In this document: in pieces, positions 12,001 through 20,921 of the stretch | How positions within the stretch are numbered: the stretch's first letter is position 1 | Layout: each line of letters opens with the position of its first letter | NCBI GenBank assembly: GCA_958299035.1 | Contig: CATQJL010000001.1 | Span: 22,489,433 to 22,553,432 of the forward strand | Length of the DNA stretch: 64,000 nt | From: Cylicocyclus nassatus | Lineage: Eukaryota; Nematoda; Chromadorea; Rhabditida; Strongylidae | Reading direction: 5' to 3' | Notes under the pieces: model-generated | Database searches by the model: none | What the model was told of the DNA's origin: nothing | What the model saw: the letters and a program-made list of their open reading frames with translations, nothing else | Program-made: the position numbers and the translations under genes

Positions 12001-15000
12001 TCATAATCCCATGCCGATTACTCTTTTGCTCACTGAGTTAAACGCCGAAATTTCGAACCCGTGGTTTTTACTATGTCCAAGTTTGGCAATTTTTGACACA
12101 CTTCATTTTCGACTTTTGGAAGACCTTTGATAGCGCTCAGATAGAGTAAACAAGGGGCAATGCAATGCAATTTTTTTGGCTTATCCAGCTGGCTTTTCAG
12201 TATTTTTTGAGATGTTTTTTCAAAAGTCTTTACTTTTGCGAAGTCCTAAAATACAGAAACGCCTCGAACACTAACAAATCATCCGATTTTGAATCTTTCA
12301 AAAATCGATTCCGATTATTCACTATTTTTACAAAGCAACTGAGCATTTACCGCTTCGAAATATAAGATTTCGCATTTTACGGTATACGCTGGGGCGGGGT
12401 CAAATTCAAAAATTTTATCGCTAAGGACCCCACAAATGGGAGGGAAAATACACTCACTGGAAAGAGGAGGAAAAGCTGCATCGAATAACACCTTAGTTGT
12501 GAGCCGTTTCATGATGTCTGGCTTTTGGCATCACCAAAAGTGGAATTTGATATCATCAGAAGAATAATTCTAAAAAATTTTCAAGGCTAGCTATAGATGC
12601 CGCAAAATTGCATCATATTGCCAATTGTTTGCTCTATCTAACTGCTACCAGTGCTTTTTCGAAAGTCAAAACTGAAGATTTTGAAAAATTGCCAAACTTG
12701 GACATGGTAAAAACCATGTATTCGAAACTTCGGCGTTTATCTCAGTGAACAAAAGAGTAATCGGCATGGGATCATGACAGTTGGAAAGAGGGGAAAAGCT
12801 GCGTCGGATAGTGCTTAGAGCGTTTCCGTGTCTTCGTTCCACGTGTTTTTATGATAGGTTGAAAAAACGGACAAAACTTTCGGGACAACCTAATATCATG
12901 CACAGTAGTCCGAAATTGCATGTGAATTATTGCTTAAGATTAACTCATTTGCCTCAGTAGAAAAGGAATAGAATTGAAAAACAAGTCGAAATCTGGCGCC
13001 CTCACGTTGAAGTACGCAAGGCTGATGGGAACAACCATTAACGACTTAGGAGTCGAAACGTCAAATCCGCGGAGACATCACATAGTGGGGTTATTCGACC
13101 TGCTAAATACGAATATCATATTCATCTCTTGAATTAACGTCTTTTTTATCGTTTAGGGTAGGATCCCTTACCGTAAAGCTACAGTACTCTTGCAAAAAAG
13201 CCCTTACCATGCAAATTCATGTTACTCGTGATCGGCATTTCGGATAACCCCCCTCCCCCTATACCAACTTTCAGCCAAAACCGTAATGATTTATAACTTT
13301 CCCCTTCATAACATATACCTACCGTAATTCTTACTGCGACGTCAGAACTTGGCGGAACAGCAGCTGTTCTTATAGCTTTTGTCATAATTTATATATTGGC
13401 AAAATCTGAGTGCGCCACGTTGACAGAAAGTAAAGTTATTGAATGAGTTGCAAAACTTAGTTTCCAACCTATAAAAAAGCGTGGGGAACTTTATTCGGAG
13501 TTAGGTGACTTTTACAGCCACCTGAGTTGGCTATGAAAATAAAAGTCATACTCTTTGCTTTTTAAAAAAAATTAGCATGCTTTGCACAGTTTTGATATGC
13601 ATCCGAAACACTGCAAATGAGTTTTTGAACCTCTTCAAACCCGCTTTTCCGCCTAATCATAGCCCGTAATACTACAGTAATAAGAGCGATAGATGATTTG
13701 CTCCATACTGTAAATCCAAGTTTAACCTCGCTCTACAAAATTGTACCAGAAACTTCTCGAAACACTTCACTACAAGAGAGTTAGATACAATCAAACAGTA
13801 TGTGGTTTTTTTGGGGACACTCTGACTGTGCGTACCAGCGGCGGTAGTAGGATTTCCGTTCGGGGAGGAAGGATTCATTTCCAAATTCAGAAATTATTTT
13901 AATTATTTGCAAGTGTAAGCGAGTCATTTGCACATTTTTACAACCCATGTAAGTGAATTTCAAAAAATGTCGCAACCTATTCTCGGTAGGATGAGGGGAG
14001 CGTATGTTACGCACTGGTGTGTACGTATGTTCCGAATAGAAGCTTCCATTTCTAAACCGATCCGGACCAAACTTGGCACACATGCACTTTGGGGAGGGGG
14101 GGAGGGTCGGGTGTTGTGAATTTTTTTCGTTATCGATCGATATCGATTTCATCGATTTTTTGTGAAGTTTGACCTGTGGGGCTAGGAGTTGGCACGGATG
14201 AGGGGGGGGGGGGGGAGTAGTCGAGCATGCTGATTACGAATACAGTGTTTGCATTCAATAATTGCCGTTTCTTTCATCAATTTTATCGCCTTTTTTGCAG
14301 TGCTTGAGCTAGTTGGCAGGGAATTAGTGAGCACGCTGATTACTAACACAGCGGGAACAGGGAGTTGGTATGTAGAAGTGGGCACAGAGGAAGATGTACA
14401 GGAATAGCGATGTGTGTCTTCCACGGTCAGAGCGCCAACCGCATTGCTATAAGCATGAGGTCCCGCAACGACTCTGCGTCTTCGCCATGACGGGCTCCGC
14501 GTTCACTCGTCCATGGGGTGGGCGGGTTCGGGGAGGAGATGAGCGCTGCTTTCGCTTTGAAATTTCGGGGGTCAGAAGTGGCAGAGAAAGATCGAACTTT
14601 GGCCCATAGGTTCCATTATGGGGGCTCCTACTGTGGCCTTGTTTTGCCACGGGTCTCATTCTGCCGATGCACTGCCTTTAATAGAATTTATGCTTTAATT
14701 TTCATCGGAGTGTCTTTCCAAAGCTAAGAAATTCTAGACAAAAAATTAATTGCAGCATCTGCAGGAACCTCAAAACCGACCGATATTTTCTCCCAATCTT
14801 GTATTCGTAAAGTGCGCATAAGAAACCGCAGCGAAAATGTTTTTGACGTGTATGCTTCTTTTGTAAAGAAAGCGAACGATAAGCAAAACAAGGCTAAAAA
14901 AACATGCGTCAGTCTTTATCAAGACAGCGTCTGGACAGACTTACATGCTAATGTACTTTTTTACGTTCCCTTCCAACAGAACCAAAAAGGGGGTGCCCAA

Positions 15001-16152
15001 TACTTGTGGTTGTCAATTAGAAATTTCCGCGAGGCGTTACAGTAACCCGAGCGAGAAGCAGCAGAGCTAAAGGAAATGTCCCAGAAGGTCACGTTACTAT
15101 ATTGAACAGGAAATACATATTTTGTAATCACATAAATAGTAATTTATTACCATTCTCTATCTTTTTCAATTTTACTAGATTGGTGCCAGACTTTCACTAA
15201 GCAGTAAAATTTGACAAGCAATTTGAAAATATTCACAAAAGGTGGAATAGTATACCTTGCAAGTCGTCTACGCTCGGGTTATCCTCGCAACTGGTTGCTC
15301 CAGCCAGTCGAGCGCGGGGCAGCTCAATTGACAGTCACAGCAGTGGGTTGGGCCAGACTGCGCGGCATATGCGACGTACGCAGCGTACGCCGCGTATGCT
15401 CCTATGATATTATATATACCGAGCGTACGCTGCGTACGCCACGTACGCCGCTTCCCCGCGAAGTCTGGCTCAACCCAGTGGCGGACCGAGCCCTCCCCCC
15501 CCCCCCCCGCCCGAGAATGGGTCGCGAAATTTTTGAAACTTACTTACATGGATTATAAAAATGTGCAAGTGACTAGTTCATTCTTGTAAATACTTATAAT
15601 TGTTAAAATTTTTGAAAATTCAATAAACCCTTGTAAGAAATAAAAATCTTCTTCGGGGCTGACGGCACTCCCCCTTTTTTAAGAATATAGAATTTACCGC
15701 TGCCCGTGGGGTTGAGAAGAACCTGTTTTACTGACTGTGCATCAAGAATAAACTGATATGGACAACAGTTCGTCTCAGATCGAATCCAAATTTTCTTCTT
15801 CGTTTCTGGCAAGCTGACATGCTAAAAGATTAGAGCTCTTGTGCAAAAAGGCTTAGTAGCCAAGAAAATGACTTAAAATGCGGTCTTCTAATTGTGTATT
15901 TGCACTAACCTGTTCGAAAACTGACGATTGGATTTTCTACAAAAATTCGTTTCAGTGTCACCAAAGGATGTAATAATAGCGCCAACTACATTTCAGGCCC
16001 TCTTTAAGAATGGTCTGTTCTATCTGTACGATACAGAAACATTCCTTGCTCGACTTGGAGACGGTCTTCATATGACTCCAGTTGGACTTGAATTATTGCG
16101 ACCGTTGTATAGCGAAGTTATAGAGAAGCTACTCCAGTTGGTTCGCAATTGA
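2924..16152 (+). CDS. Acyltransferase-3/SGNH (OAC-type) gene, partial 5' end, nine exons
   Basis: Spliced gene for a membrane O-acyltransferase of the nematode OAC type: a multi-pass acyltransferase-3 domain that moves an acyl group, followed by a lumenal SGNH hydrolase-like domain. Exons: 2924-3029, 3129-3317, 3868-3929, 3991-4307, 8646-8766, 8820-8922 (or -8904), 8946-9053, 9927-10053, 10102-10185, and a last exon 15956-16152. The diagnostic pieces are the last acyltransferase-3 helix (CGDISYVLYLVHWPV), the SGNH block I (LLIGNSIAYR) and the C-terminal block with an Asp..His pair (DGLHMTPVGLE). Splice phases agree from 2924 to 10185 except for one frame break inside exon 3991-4307. The join from 10185 to 15956 does not keep phase. 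Most of the acyltransferase-3 domain would lie upstream of 2924 and was not found. Substrate unknown. It may be a decaying gene or carry assembly indels. Confidence 0.75.
3129..3317 (+). CDS. OAC gene exon: C-terminal acyltransferase-3 helices
   Basis: Acceptor GTGCTCAG, donor AAG/GTATCA. Residues include STFIAGVVVYLNTE and CGDISYVLYLVHWPV. The latter is the conserved GDISY-LYL-HWP motif of nematode acyltransferase-3 proteins. This is the strongest family marker of the gene. Confidence 0.8.
3868..3929 (+). CDS. OAC gene exon: last acyltransferase-3 helix
   Basis: Short 62-base exon, acceptor CTTTCAG, donor GAG/GTTAGA. It completes a Gly codon from the previous exon and encodes a hydrophobic helix ending HHTLE, the usual end of this domain. 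It ends in phase 0, matching the next exon. Confidence 0.75.
3991..4307 (+). CDS. OAC gene exon: last helix and linker, with frame break
   Basis: Acceptor AATTTGCAG, donor GCG/GTAAGT. It opens with KFFINKKAMTSFLCVVACYA, a helix continuing the HHTLE motif. The reading frame at the 5' side stops at 4204-4206. A different frame, open from about 4100 through to the donor, encodes YAIEWNMRESHKLYFTLPCS, a linker typical of the family, and ends in phase 0, which suits exon 8646. The exon length is off by one base relative to the flanking phases, so a one-base indel lies at about 4100-4165. Confidence 0.65.
5884..6060. repeat. Single arm of the CAGGGTGTCCC foldback family
   Basis: Resembles the left arms of the elements at 58453 and 61294: an AAAAA..TGTACAC..GTTTG start, then a CTCTTACC..AAGCCTTTTGTCGA segment. 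No right arm is seen, so it is a truncated copy. Confidence 0.5.
6892..7134. mobile_element. Palindromic MITE with tRNA-like segment
   Basis: The ends GGGCCCTAACTAAG and CTTAGTTAGGGCCC are exact inverted copies. The arms stay complementary for about 90 bases each, to ACCCCGCGATCG and CGATCGCGGGGT. The right arm contains ATCTCAGCCGGTAGAGCACT, like a tRNA D-arm/A-box. Confidence 0.75.
8192..8297. mobile_element. Short MITE (about 106 bp)
   Basis: The terminal GGGTTCATAGGT is mirrored by ACCTATGAACC, and internal GGAACAGTTCC faces GGACTGTTCC. Sits in the 4.3-kb OAC intron. Confidence 0.6.
8646..8766 (+). CDS. OAC gene exon: SGNH block I
   Basis: Acceptor CTGTTTCAG, donor GTTTGT. Encodes NILLIGNSIAYRAYPLIYDV and continues YSIFRLYSRG. 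The GNS holds the nucleophile Ser of an SGNH domain. Phase 0 at the start joins directly to the exon ending at 4307. The following intron is 53 bases. Confidence 0.8.
8820..8922 (+). CDS. OAC gene exon: SGNH middle, alternative donor
   Basis: Encodes CPPLSNWCPLFTEAMKKVVE then EKPDIVWYMHHC, the conserved CPP-L and KPDIV segments of OAC-type SGNH domains. Two donors keep the same phase: GTGAGT after 8922, giving a 23-base intron, or GTACAT after 8904, giving a 41-base intron. Confidence 0.75.
8946..9053 (+). CDS. OAC gene exon: SGNH middle
   Basis: Encodes YAPFVDPVLDLSQDRIYQEF followed by QENIDHI, matching the AP-DPV-D...D-I-E pattern of the family. Donor CAG/GTACAT, phase 2. The next intron (9054-9926) holds a 175-base inverted-repeat element. 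Confidence 0.75.
9265..9439. mobile_element. MITE, about 175 bp, in an OAC intron
   Basis: The left end TTTGATTCAACTGGCTTGGC is mirrored by GCCAAGCCAGTTGAATCAAA at the right end, with a further GGCGGGGCTT/AACCCCGCC pair inside. The centre is GC-rich (GCGTCGCGGGCGCG). Confidence 0.75.
9927..10053 (+). CDS. OAC gene exon: SGNH beta strand and helix
   Basis: Acceptor TTTAAG, donor CAG/GTGTGT. Encodes NYTKHIVIDMPYYKSPFNTG and a helix ending in VVTWQ. YTKHIVIDMP is the family's central strand. The first base completes a Ser codon from the previous exon. Confidence 0.75.
10102..10185 (+). CDS. OAC gene exon: Cys-x-x-Cys segment
   Basis: Acceptor TTTTCAG, donor AAG/GTAGGC, phase 0 on both sides. 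Encodes a helix and LKCSKC, the C-x-x-C expected before the last SGNH block. An overlapping frame (from 10094) is also open to 10315, so some doubt remains about the exon's end. Confidence 0.6.
11882..12895. mobile_element. Mariner-type foldback element (family 1), copy A
   Basis: Starts TATTAGGTTGTCCCGAAAG and ends CTTTCGGGACAACCTAATA: inverted ends flanked by TA, as in Tc1/mariner transposons. The arms remain complementary for several hundred bases. No transposase frame is recognisable. A second copy lies at 26346-27368. Confidence 0.85.
13080..13395. repeat. Dispersed repeat family R1, copy 1
   Basis: Shares ordered segments with about 30835-31255 and 33770-34015: a CTGCTAAATACGAATAT block, then GTGATCGGCAT, ATAACCC and an ACCTACCGTAATTCT block. 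Copies are diverged and carry no shared reading frame. Confidence 0.5.
14000..14400. repeat. Dispersed repeat with ATCGAT motifs, inverted relative to 55963-56480
   Basis: Contains CCGATCCGGACCAAACTTGG, ATCGATCGATATCGATTTCA and GGGGCTAGGAGTTGGCAC, all found in reverse complement at 56100-56420. Ends in a run of about 14 G at 14202. Unclassified family. Confidence 0.5.
15341..15479. repeat. GC-rich CGTACG hairpin element
   Basis: GGTTGGGCCAGACT at the left is mirrored by AGTCTGGCTCAACC at the right. Between them, repeated CGTACGC units (CGACGTACGCAGCGTACG) face CGTACGCTGCGTACGCCACG. The base composition stands out sharply from its AT-rich surroundings. Confidence 0.65.
15476..15680. mobile_element. 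Partial GGCG-end MITE
   Basis: Begins CAGTGGCGGACCGAG, then a C run and CGAGAATGGGTCGCGAAATT, the same order as the complete element at 59150-59521. No right end was found. Confidence 0.55.
15956..16152 (+). CDS. OAC gene last exon: SG-N-H block V
   Basis: Acceptor CGTTTCAG; ends with TGA. Encodes APTTFQALFKNGLFYLYDTE and DGLHMTPVGLELLRPLYSEV, the C-terminal catalytic Asp and His region of OAC-type SGNH domains. It needs one base from the preceding exon, which the exon ending at 10185 does not supply, so an exon is missing or the gene is broken here. Confidence 0.75.
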
Positions 16153-17602
16153 GTTCAAAGAATTTTACTAATGTTATTGAAAATATAAACCTTTTACTGT
16201 TGCACGTGTCTTGATGTGCCTGATGAAACGCATTATGGCACTAATATCAGTTAATCAAACTTCTTGCCAACGCGATCAGCTTCCAAGGGAGGATCACAAA
16301 GTCGAAGTGACCATTTACCACATCATGCATACCTTTACGAAGAGCTTAAGGCGCTGCGCACTTCCGTATCTGCAGAACGTTTTTGGGAAAGAGGATATCG
16401 TTTTTATTATTGAACTTTGCAATACAAGTAATTACGATTGATAAAAGTCCTTCAGACAGCATCACGTGTGAGCAGAAATAAGCAGTTCCAAGGAGTTTGC
16501 GTCCAAATTACTTAGATTTTGAAAATTCCGACGACTCAGTTTTGCAGATTTTCCGCAAACAAAAGTCTATCACTTTCTTCCCAGGCGCGTTCTGCAGATA
16601 TGAAAGTCAAATTTGAAATTGACTTGAGCTAATGCATTATAGTGATCAGCTACTTTGACTTCGCAACCCTCCCTTGTAAGCTCTTTCCCTCTCACCGTTA
16701 AAGGTACATAGGAAATATCCAAACGCATTGATTTAAACCAGCGTTCATGTTTACACCAAAAATATATCAAATTGGCAGCATTTTGTAAAATAGATCAAGA
16801 GCAGATTTGATTTTTCTTGCATCATGTCTTGCTCTCAAAAAAAGTTCCTGGAAAATGTTGGAAAAAAAGACAGGTATGCATGACAAAGACCAGAAAGATA
16901 AACTTACAAGTGAAAATGCCAAGGAGAAAAATTATCAAATCCTAGTGGAATAACTTTCTCGGAACTTCTTGTGTGGGTGCGGTCTCTTTTTGCGCGTACT
17001 TATATTAGGTCGATGCAAAAGTAATGGCCGTTTTGCGAATTCTCACTTTGAAGTGCTCTAATTTTCCAAAAAAACCACATTTCTGAATGCTTCAAGAACC
17101 AACGTAATCAGCAAACCCTTCGCAATATAGCGCACCTTTATTTATATTCACACCAGAGACGGGAAGAAAAATACGGACTAAAAGACAAAAAAGCTTTTTT
17201 TCTAAAACCTTGCTTTTGAGAATTCATAAGTTTCTTCAAATTTGTTAATATGAATGTTAAGGGGCCTATCTTGTAGCCGCAAGCCGGTAGTATAATATAC
17301 TATGAAAATGGTGTGGAGAAAAAGAATTTGTGGGAAGAAAAAGAATTAAAATTTGAATTGTCGTTTTTTTCAACATCTTTTCGGTATGCCTCAAAACCCC
17401 AAACATAGAATTTTCCGATTTTTCTGCGTACTGAACAGCTGAATGTTTATGCAAAACACCTATTAGAATGCACTAAAATTACGCTTACGGAATTGAGCAA
17501 AGCTTCGGCAATTGACTGGTTCAAAAGAAATTGATGGGTTGTAAAATGCCCGCATACCCATATTGAGGCGCCGACATCTCAGTCTGGGTTACTTCAAAAA
17601 AT
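16153..17602. other. Intergenic; one mariner-type end
   Basis: Follows the OAC stop codon. At about 17004 a lone TATTAGGTCGATGCAAAAGT resembles a mariner terminus without a partner. No gene or clear terminator was recognised. Confidence 0.4.
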
Positions 17603-17618
17603 GCAGTTAAGTATGCAT
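17603..17618. repeat. LINE target-site duplication, 3' side
   Basis: GCAGTTAAGTATGCAT, identical to 20661-20676. Abuts the A-rich tail of the minus-strand element. Confidence 0.9.
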
Positions 17619-17644
17619 TTTTTTTATCCTCGCATGTGTCCCGC

Positions 17645-18039
17645 TTAAGTAGGGTCTGCTTTTCTTGTCAGATGTCTCCATGTCATCCTATCTGAGGCAA
17701 GGTCTTCGTTTATACCAAGTTCTCGCAGGTCGGCCTTGATTCTGTCCATCCACCTCATCTTGGGTCTACCTCTGGGCCTTTTGCTTGGTGCCTCCACAAC
17801 CAGGGCCAACTTGGTGATGTGGCTTTCATCCCTTCTGTGCACATGCCCATACCATCGTAACTTCAGTGTGACTCCTAAGGTCCATCGTAGCATCCTTGTT
17901 TTGACACTGAGCTTGCGCTCCTCGTTTCGCGTACACGGCCAGCATTCACTGCCACACAGTGCTGCTGGGCGGATAACGGTCCGGTACAGTTGGGACTTGA
18001 GTTGCACTGGCATCCGTCTGTCGCACAGAACTCCTGTTA
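17645..18039 (-). pseudogene. LINE C-terminal region, frameshifted
   Basis: Continues the reverse transcriptase in another frame: MPVQLKSQLYRTVIRP, then LRWYGHVHRR and PRGRPKMRWMDRIK, the usual end of RTE/craniofacial-type polymerases. The stretch usually found between TLGVT and RWYGH appears shortened. Ends 26 bases before the target duplication. Confidence 0.8.
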
Positions 18040-19259
18040 AGGCTCAACTTCATCCACGCTGTGCTCATCCTGCCTGCGACCTCCTCTGGTAGGCCTCCCT
18101 CCGCTGAGATGTGACTGCCTAGGTATCTGTATGACGTTGTCTTCTTTAGCTCTTCACCATCGATGCTTATGGTACCTGGAGTTTGTTTCCCCACTTCCAT
18201 ATATTCTGTCTTCCTGGTGTTGAGCTTCAGGCCATACAACTCTAGCCTGTTTTTCCAGTTTTGCACCTCGTTTTGTAGCTCCTTTCTGGCACTTGCTATC
18301 AAGACCACATTATCTGCGTAGAGAAGTGTCCAAGGGGGTTCACGTCTGAGCGGTTCCATCACGGCGTTCATCACAGTGATGAAGAGCAAGGGAGAGAGAA
18401 CTGAACCTTGGTGAACTCCAACCTTGATCTGGAATTCTTTCGATTGCCCTGCAGCTGTTTGCACGTGGCTTGATGCGTTGTGGTAGATCAACTTTATCCA
18501 CTGAACGTACTCCTCTGGCACCCTGTGTTTCAACTCCTTCTGCTTCTCCCTGCATTTCTCCATCACTATCCGAGCGGAGCGGATTGCATCAGTTGTACTT
18601 ACTCCTTTCACGAATCCGCACTGATTCAGTGACAACTCTATGATATTTCGAAGGCGTGTTTCGATTACTCGCTCGAAGATTTTTAGAGTGTGGCTCATCA
18701 GTCGGATTGGTCGGTAGGATGCGCAGTCTACTATGTCTCCTTTGTTCTTCCATATCGGGATAGTCGTGCTGGTGTACCAGTCGCGAGGCATACTCTTGCT
18801 CCTTACGATTTGATTGAGGAGACTCGTTAGCCATGTGGCTCCGGATTGTCCACATATTTTCCAGAACTCGCTTGGTATGTCGTCTGGACCAGTCGCTTTG
18901 CCATTCTTTGTTCTTCTTATGGCCAGCCATACTTCCTCTTCCGTGACTGCTGGTACTGGTCCCTCTATGGGGCTGGCTTCTGGGATGGAGTTGATGGTGT
19001 GGCCTGTGGTGGCCATTTCTTCAAAGTAGGTTCTCCATCGTTCGGTAATGTCCTCTGGTTTTCTTAGCGTCCTACCAAGTTTGTCTTTGATATGGAGGAA
19101 GTGTTCCATATCTTTCGTGGACTCCGCTCTTCTTCTCGTTATCCGGTATATCTCGCGTTCTCCCTCGCGAGACTCTAGTTGATCGTAGAGCTCTTTCAAG
19201 TACACCTGTTTTGCCTTCTTTACGGAAGACTTCGCAACGCGTTTTTCTTGTTGGTACGT
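17946..19259 (-). pseudogene. LINE reverse transcriptase domain, damaged
   Basis: Same frame as the endonuclease, after the TAG. Recognisable motifs: TGPDDIPSEFWK, SYRPIRLM, GFVKGVSTTDAI and QGSVLSPLLF. The segment with the first catalytic Asp (FLD-KAFD type) is missing between residues reading KELKH and RVPEEYVQW, and the usual YADD is YADN. A frameshift near 18040 leads into the next frame. The protein cannot work as a polymerase. Confidence 0.85.
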
Positions 19260-20471
19260 CTAGCGATCGTCCTCCAATTTCGTCTTATGCCATCGCTTGT
19301 AAGCATCCATCTTCTCCTTTATAGCTTTTTGTACTTCGTCATTCCACCACCACGTTTCTCGATTGATCCTTCTTTTTCCCGGCTTTGTACTGCCCAGGAT
19401 CACGTGCGCCACTTGGTGGACTCGATCTTTCAAGCTTGCCCAGGATTGCTCTGCGTTCTCTTGCAGGCTTGGTAGAGTCGCTAGCAGTGCTTGTTTCGCT
19501 GCGTTGTTGGTCTTCAATCTCCACCATTTAATGCGTGTCCTGGTCTCTGTGGCTCTCCTGGTGTGCCCATCCACTGGAATTTTGATGTCGAGAAGCAGTG
19601 GTCTGTGTTGAGGTATGCAGCTCTCACCGGGAATGATTTTGCAGTCCTTTACATTTTTAAGGTCGCACTGTCGGATAGCCCAGAAGTCTATCTGCGTTCG
19701 TCGGTCGCCACTTGCATATGTAATGAGGTGGCCATCCTTCTTGATGTAGTATGTGTTCGCCAAGACCAGATCATGGGCTGAGGCGAATTTCAGAATACGC
19801 TTACCTTTTTCATTGCATGTTCCGTATCCGTGGCCTCCGTGACATTTTTCGGCCTCTCCTCGCCTTTCTCCCACATGTCCGTTGAGGTCCGCTCCTAGCA
19901 GGAGTGTCTCTTCCAGTGGAATTGAACTGATGTGGTCATCCAGCTCCTGCCAGAACGCGTCTTTTTCATCATCCTTACATCCGACTTGTGGCGCATAGGC
20001 AGTGATTATTCGTAGGACATGTTTCCCGGTGTCTACCTTTATGCTCATCAGACGATCGCTTATGCGCTCAACGTCAACTATATTGTTCCTTAGAGTCTCC
20101 GAGACAGCTATCCCAACCCCGTTTCTGGTGCAAGTAGCACCGTTGTAGAGGAGCTTATATCCATCTCCGATGTCGCGTGACTTTGCCCCGCTCCACTTCG
20201 TTTCCTGTATGCAGGCTACATCGACTCGCCGTCTCTTCAAAAGATCTGCTAACTCTCGCGAACGAGAGGTGAGTGTACCCATATTTATGGTAGCTAGACG
20301 GAGAGTCTGCGATGCTTTGGATCGTTGCCTCTGGTGAACTAGCCGCTTTAGCCGTCCCCGTTCACCTTGCTGGGACGGTAACCCTCGCCCACTATTCGCA
20401 TTCGTCGGGCTCGAATGCGCGTCGCCTCCGGGGGACGCCCTAGCCTTTACTCGAAATACTTTATGAGACAT
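19260..20471 (-). pseudogene. LINE endonuclease domain
   Basis: A 403-codon frame from a true ATG. Endonuclease/exonuclease/phosphatase fold residues are visible: an N in TINMGTL, CIQETKW, the LGADLNGH block, RRTQIDFWAI and the QHRPLLLDI block near the end. It nicks the target DNA to prime reverse transcription. It ends at an in-frame TAG (19260-19262). The same frame continues into the reverse transcriptase with no gap, so endonuclease and reverse transcriptase were once one protein, as in RTE elements. Confidence 0.85.
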
Positions 20472-20580
20472 GTCTGCATTGTAGATGCGACGGGGTGTTT
20501 CTCAGCCGGCTTGTCGCATGCCCTTCTTTGAAAGGGCAGCCTGACGCTGGAATTGTGAGCAGAATTTTGTCGCAGAAATT

Positions 20581-20660
20581 AGGCTCAGGGTGGAATCGAA
20601 CCCGTGACCTTCAGCACGGCATTATTACGTAGAGCACTAACCACTAGACTAACTCTGCTC
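20581..20660 (-). other. tRNA-like 5' head of the LINE
   Basis: On the minus strand the sequence has an A-box-like TTAGTCTAGTGGTTAGTG and a perfect B-box GGTTCGATTCC about 35 bases later, the internal promoter of RNA polymerase III genes. The acceptor stem does not pair (5' GCAGAGT against 3' CCTGAGC), so it is not a working tRNA gene. It lies inside the target duplications, as the first 80 bases of the LINE. It resembles the head of a tRNA-derived SINE. Confidence 0.7.
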
Positions 20661-20676
20661 GCAGTTAAGTATGCAT
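20661..20676. repeat. LINE target-site duplication, 5' side
   Basis: GCAGTTAAGTATGCAT, identical to 17603-17618. Abuts the tRNA-like head. Confidence 0.9.
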
Positions 20677-20702
20677 GATGTGGAAAATTTCTATTACATA
20701 AA

Positions 20703-20921
20703 ATGGCTAAATTTTTGAAGAAGCGCCATTTACTCTTTCTTGAAACTTGGCCAGAAAAGTGAAAGCAATGAAATTCTAAATTTGGATGCGGTTGTTTGAA
20801 GTTCAGTAACTTCATAAAGAATGAGGATGGAAGCCTGCTTCAACCATCATTAGATGATGCATGGGAACAGCTTCTCAGTGATATGCTAGATGTTTTGAAA
20901 AAGATATCTTCATGGATGAAA
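20703..20921 (+). CDS. Uncharacterised gene 2, exons 1-2 (candidate)
   Basis: Two exons: 20703-20758, starting at ATG and encoding MAKFLKKRHLLFLETWPE, then 20807-20921. The 48-base intron (GTGAAA..GTTCAG) keeps frame. Exon 2 reads NEDGSLLQPSLDDAWEQLLS then DMLDVLKKISSWMK, probably alpha-helical. The donor after 20921 (GTTGCC) is weak; without it the frame ends at a TAA about 20 bases on. The ATG lies only 26 bases from the LINE's target duplication. Family not recognised. The small size and early KR-W-P pattern faintly recall mitochondrial assembly factors, but that is a guess. Confidence 0.5.

Larger units (their letters stand above)
10186..15955. other. Repeat-rich intron or broken part of the OAC gene
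   Basis: Holds a single mariner-type end at about 10484, a 1-kb foldback (11882-12895), a dispersed repeat (13080-13395), ATCGAT-rich repeat sequence (about 14000-14400), a GC-rich hairpin (15341-15479) and a partial GGCG-end MITE (15476-15680). Short open frames at 10274-10351 and 10413-10483 look weakly coding but could not be placed. Confidence 0.45.
17619..20660 (-). mobile_element. RTE-type LINE retrotransposon, near full length
   Basis: A non-LTR retrotransposon copied by target-primed reverse transcription. On the minus strand the order is: tRNA-like head, leader, apurinic-type endonuclease, reverse transcriptase, short C-terminal region, A-rich tail. A perfect 16-base duplication, GCAGTTAAGTATGCAT, lies at both edges (17603-17618 and 20661-20676), which fixes the ends and shows the tRNA-like head moved with the element. 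The tail reads GGATAAAAAAA. The copy is dead: one in-frame stop, one frameshift, and deletions that include a catalytic motif. Confidence 0.9.

Noticed and set aside
20581..20660. A functional minus-strand tRNA gene.
   Set aside because: A and B boxes are present but the acceptor stem does not pair, and the sequence lies inside the LINE target duplications.
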